Shown one piece after another: positions 63,127-64,000 of a DNA stretch of 64,000 bases. Numbering within the stretch: position 1 is the stretch's first letter; each line of letters begins with the position of its first letter. Both the position numbers and the translations under genes were made by a program. Source of the DNA: Siphonodentalium dalli (taxonomy: Eukaryota; Mollusca; Scaphopoda; Gadilida; Siphonodentaliidae); NCBI GenBank assembly GCA_032622095.1, contig CP136067.1, positions 132,063,990 through 132,127,989 of the forward strand, read 5' to 3'. The notes below the pieces were generated by a model that was not told where the DNA came from, searched no databases, and was given only the letters and a program-made list of their open reading frames with translations.

Positions 63127-63794
63127 GTAAGTTTCCTCTGTTTTCCTCTGCAAGATAACCAATGGACAAAATTTTTTAAATGAATTTGTAATTTTCATTC
63201 TTCGATTTTAAGGCACACAATTGCTGTTGCATGCATGCCTGGAATAGAAAAGTTTTGCACCTCACGATCTTGGTTGAGTTGATTCAATAATTAGCTAGTA
63301 AAATTCAGCACAGTAAGGGCTGGGTTAACACCGATCGTCTGAGATGTCACAGCATCAAAGGTTATACAAGGAAGTGTTTTTGAACGTGTCACAGTCAGAG
63401 CATGCTGTTCAATGTTTGTGAGTCGCTGACATTCAAAGAGACAACGTTGTCAAAACAATTAGTGATATTGCGACATAATCAATCATTTTAGTAAGCACGT
63501 GGGAGGTAGATTCATAATACCCAATGCAACAGACAATGTCCGACATGGGAAAGAGGAAATGTACGGGTTACCAATTCACCATAATGATTAATCCAAGTTA
63601 TCCGCGACTTTCTGTGACCTGAATATCAGACTCAATTCCCTCTTGGTAATCTCATGTGTTATCCCCTACAGTGATTATTTCACAATGAAGTTGGCTCCCG
63701 CTCCCCAAATATGATCATGGGGTATGACCATAACAGCGGGGCCAAATCCGTTGCGTATTACCAAACTCCTCATTAAATATTCAGACAAACACTA
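63127..63794. other. Intron 19 stretch, nothing recognised
   Basis: About 670 bp without visible elements or further exons. Confidence 0.5.
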
Positions 63795-63913
63795 CAGTGA
63801 TGCCCTCAGAGAGAGCTTTCCGATGAATGGCAACAAGCCATATTTCCGACTAAATCCTGAAAAATTACCCATAATTCTGCTGTGGTTTCATTGTCCATTA
63901 TTTAGAGCATTAC
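63795..63913. mobile_element. Palindromic TA-MITE (CAGTAATG), copy 4, mostly one arm
   Basis: CAGTGATGCCCTCAGAGAGA, then GCTTTCCGATGAATGGCAAC and the right arm to GAGCATTAC. The left arm is almost wholly deleted. It is followed at once by a CAGGGTTTCCGCTA motif. Confidence 0.7.
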
Positions 63914-64000
63914 CAGGGTTTCCGCTACTACGGCAGGCCGGCCGTCCAGCGGCCTCATTCCCCTCCCCAACCTTGACTTAATATTAGGGACCGACAAATC
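63914..64000. mobile_element. Possible start of a hAT-type element, cut by the window
   Basis: CAGGGTTTCCGCTACTACGG resembles a hAT terminus, and a similar CAGGGTTTCTGCTA occurs at 8973. The other end is not in the window, so this is only a suggestion. Confidence 0.3.

Larger units (their letters stand above)
61811..62972. mobile_element. TTAA-flanked MITE, type 2, copy 5, split by a hAT element
   Basis: TTAA at 61807-61810. The worn start CTCTTGCATCTGGAGCTTCC is followed by two hairpins with GGCTCCC-type loops. The right end, GCTCCCATCATGAAGG (to about 62972), is again one satellite unit. A hAT element lies in it at 62048-62926. It stops about 50 bp before exon 19. Confidence 0.75.

Noticed and set aside
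289-61990. Many short frames encoding variants of a [20 protein letters not shown] peptide or [20 protein letters not shown]
   Set aside because: These are translations of the 70-bp hairpin stems of the double-hairpin MITEs in different frames, not genes.

Overview
The window is a 64 kb piece of an animal genome, most likely a marine invertebrate. A mollusc or another lophotrochozoan is my guess, because of the (TCCG)n-bearing repeats, the crowded small DNA transposons and the DIRS-type retroelements. That placement is inference and is not proven by the window. It holds one host gene, on the plus strand: synaptojanin, the two-phosphatase lipid enzyme of endocytosis. Nineteen exons between 426 and 63126 join in frame into 837 codons. 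They cover most of the Sac domain (exons 1-6), the inositol 5-phosphatase domain (exons 7-15), the RRM-like DUF1866 region (exons 15-17) and the start of a Ser/Arg/Pro-rich tail (exons 18-19). The first Sac exons lie upstream of the window and the rest of the tail lies downstream. Introns make up about 96% of the gene span.

The introns are almost filled with transposable elements, many nested. The main groups are: (a) TTAA-flanked, CCCTTT-starting piggyBac-like MITEs of three terminal types that share a double-hairpin core; (b) several hAT-type elements with 8-bp target duplications, above all a CAAG-ended family present seven times; (c) TA-flanked palindromic elements; (d) three DIRS-like retroelement fossils with inverted terminal repeats and an internal complementary region (770-3400, 46541-51458, 53616-58792); (e) a 3.6 kb TTAA-flanked element (22186-25780) holding another element with an OTU-protease-like gene remnant; (f) two large tandem arrays.

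Layout: 0.4-9.9 kb, exon 1 and a repeat-filled intron with a 37-bp satellite (6.6-8.3 kb). 9.9-19 kb, exons 2-5 of the Sac domain, with a 30-bp minisatellite starting exactly at the splice donor of exon 3 (11.8-14.1 kb). 19-27 kb, one large intron with two big nested elements. 27-46 kb, exons 6-16, the 5-phosphatase core, with small elements packed close to the exons. 46-59 kb, two DIRS-like fossils around exon 17. 59-64 kb, exons 18-19 among hAT insertions.

The most unusual observation is the exon 3 minisatellite: each of its roughly 70-75 units repeats the last coding bases of the exon plus the 5' splice site, so the intron begins with dozens of copies of its own donor. Exon 7 shows the converse, with its splice acceptor and first codons present three times in tandem. 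No other host gene, tRNA, rRNA or CRISPR array was found.
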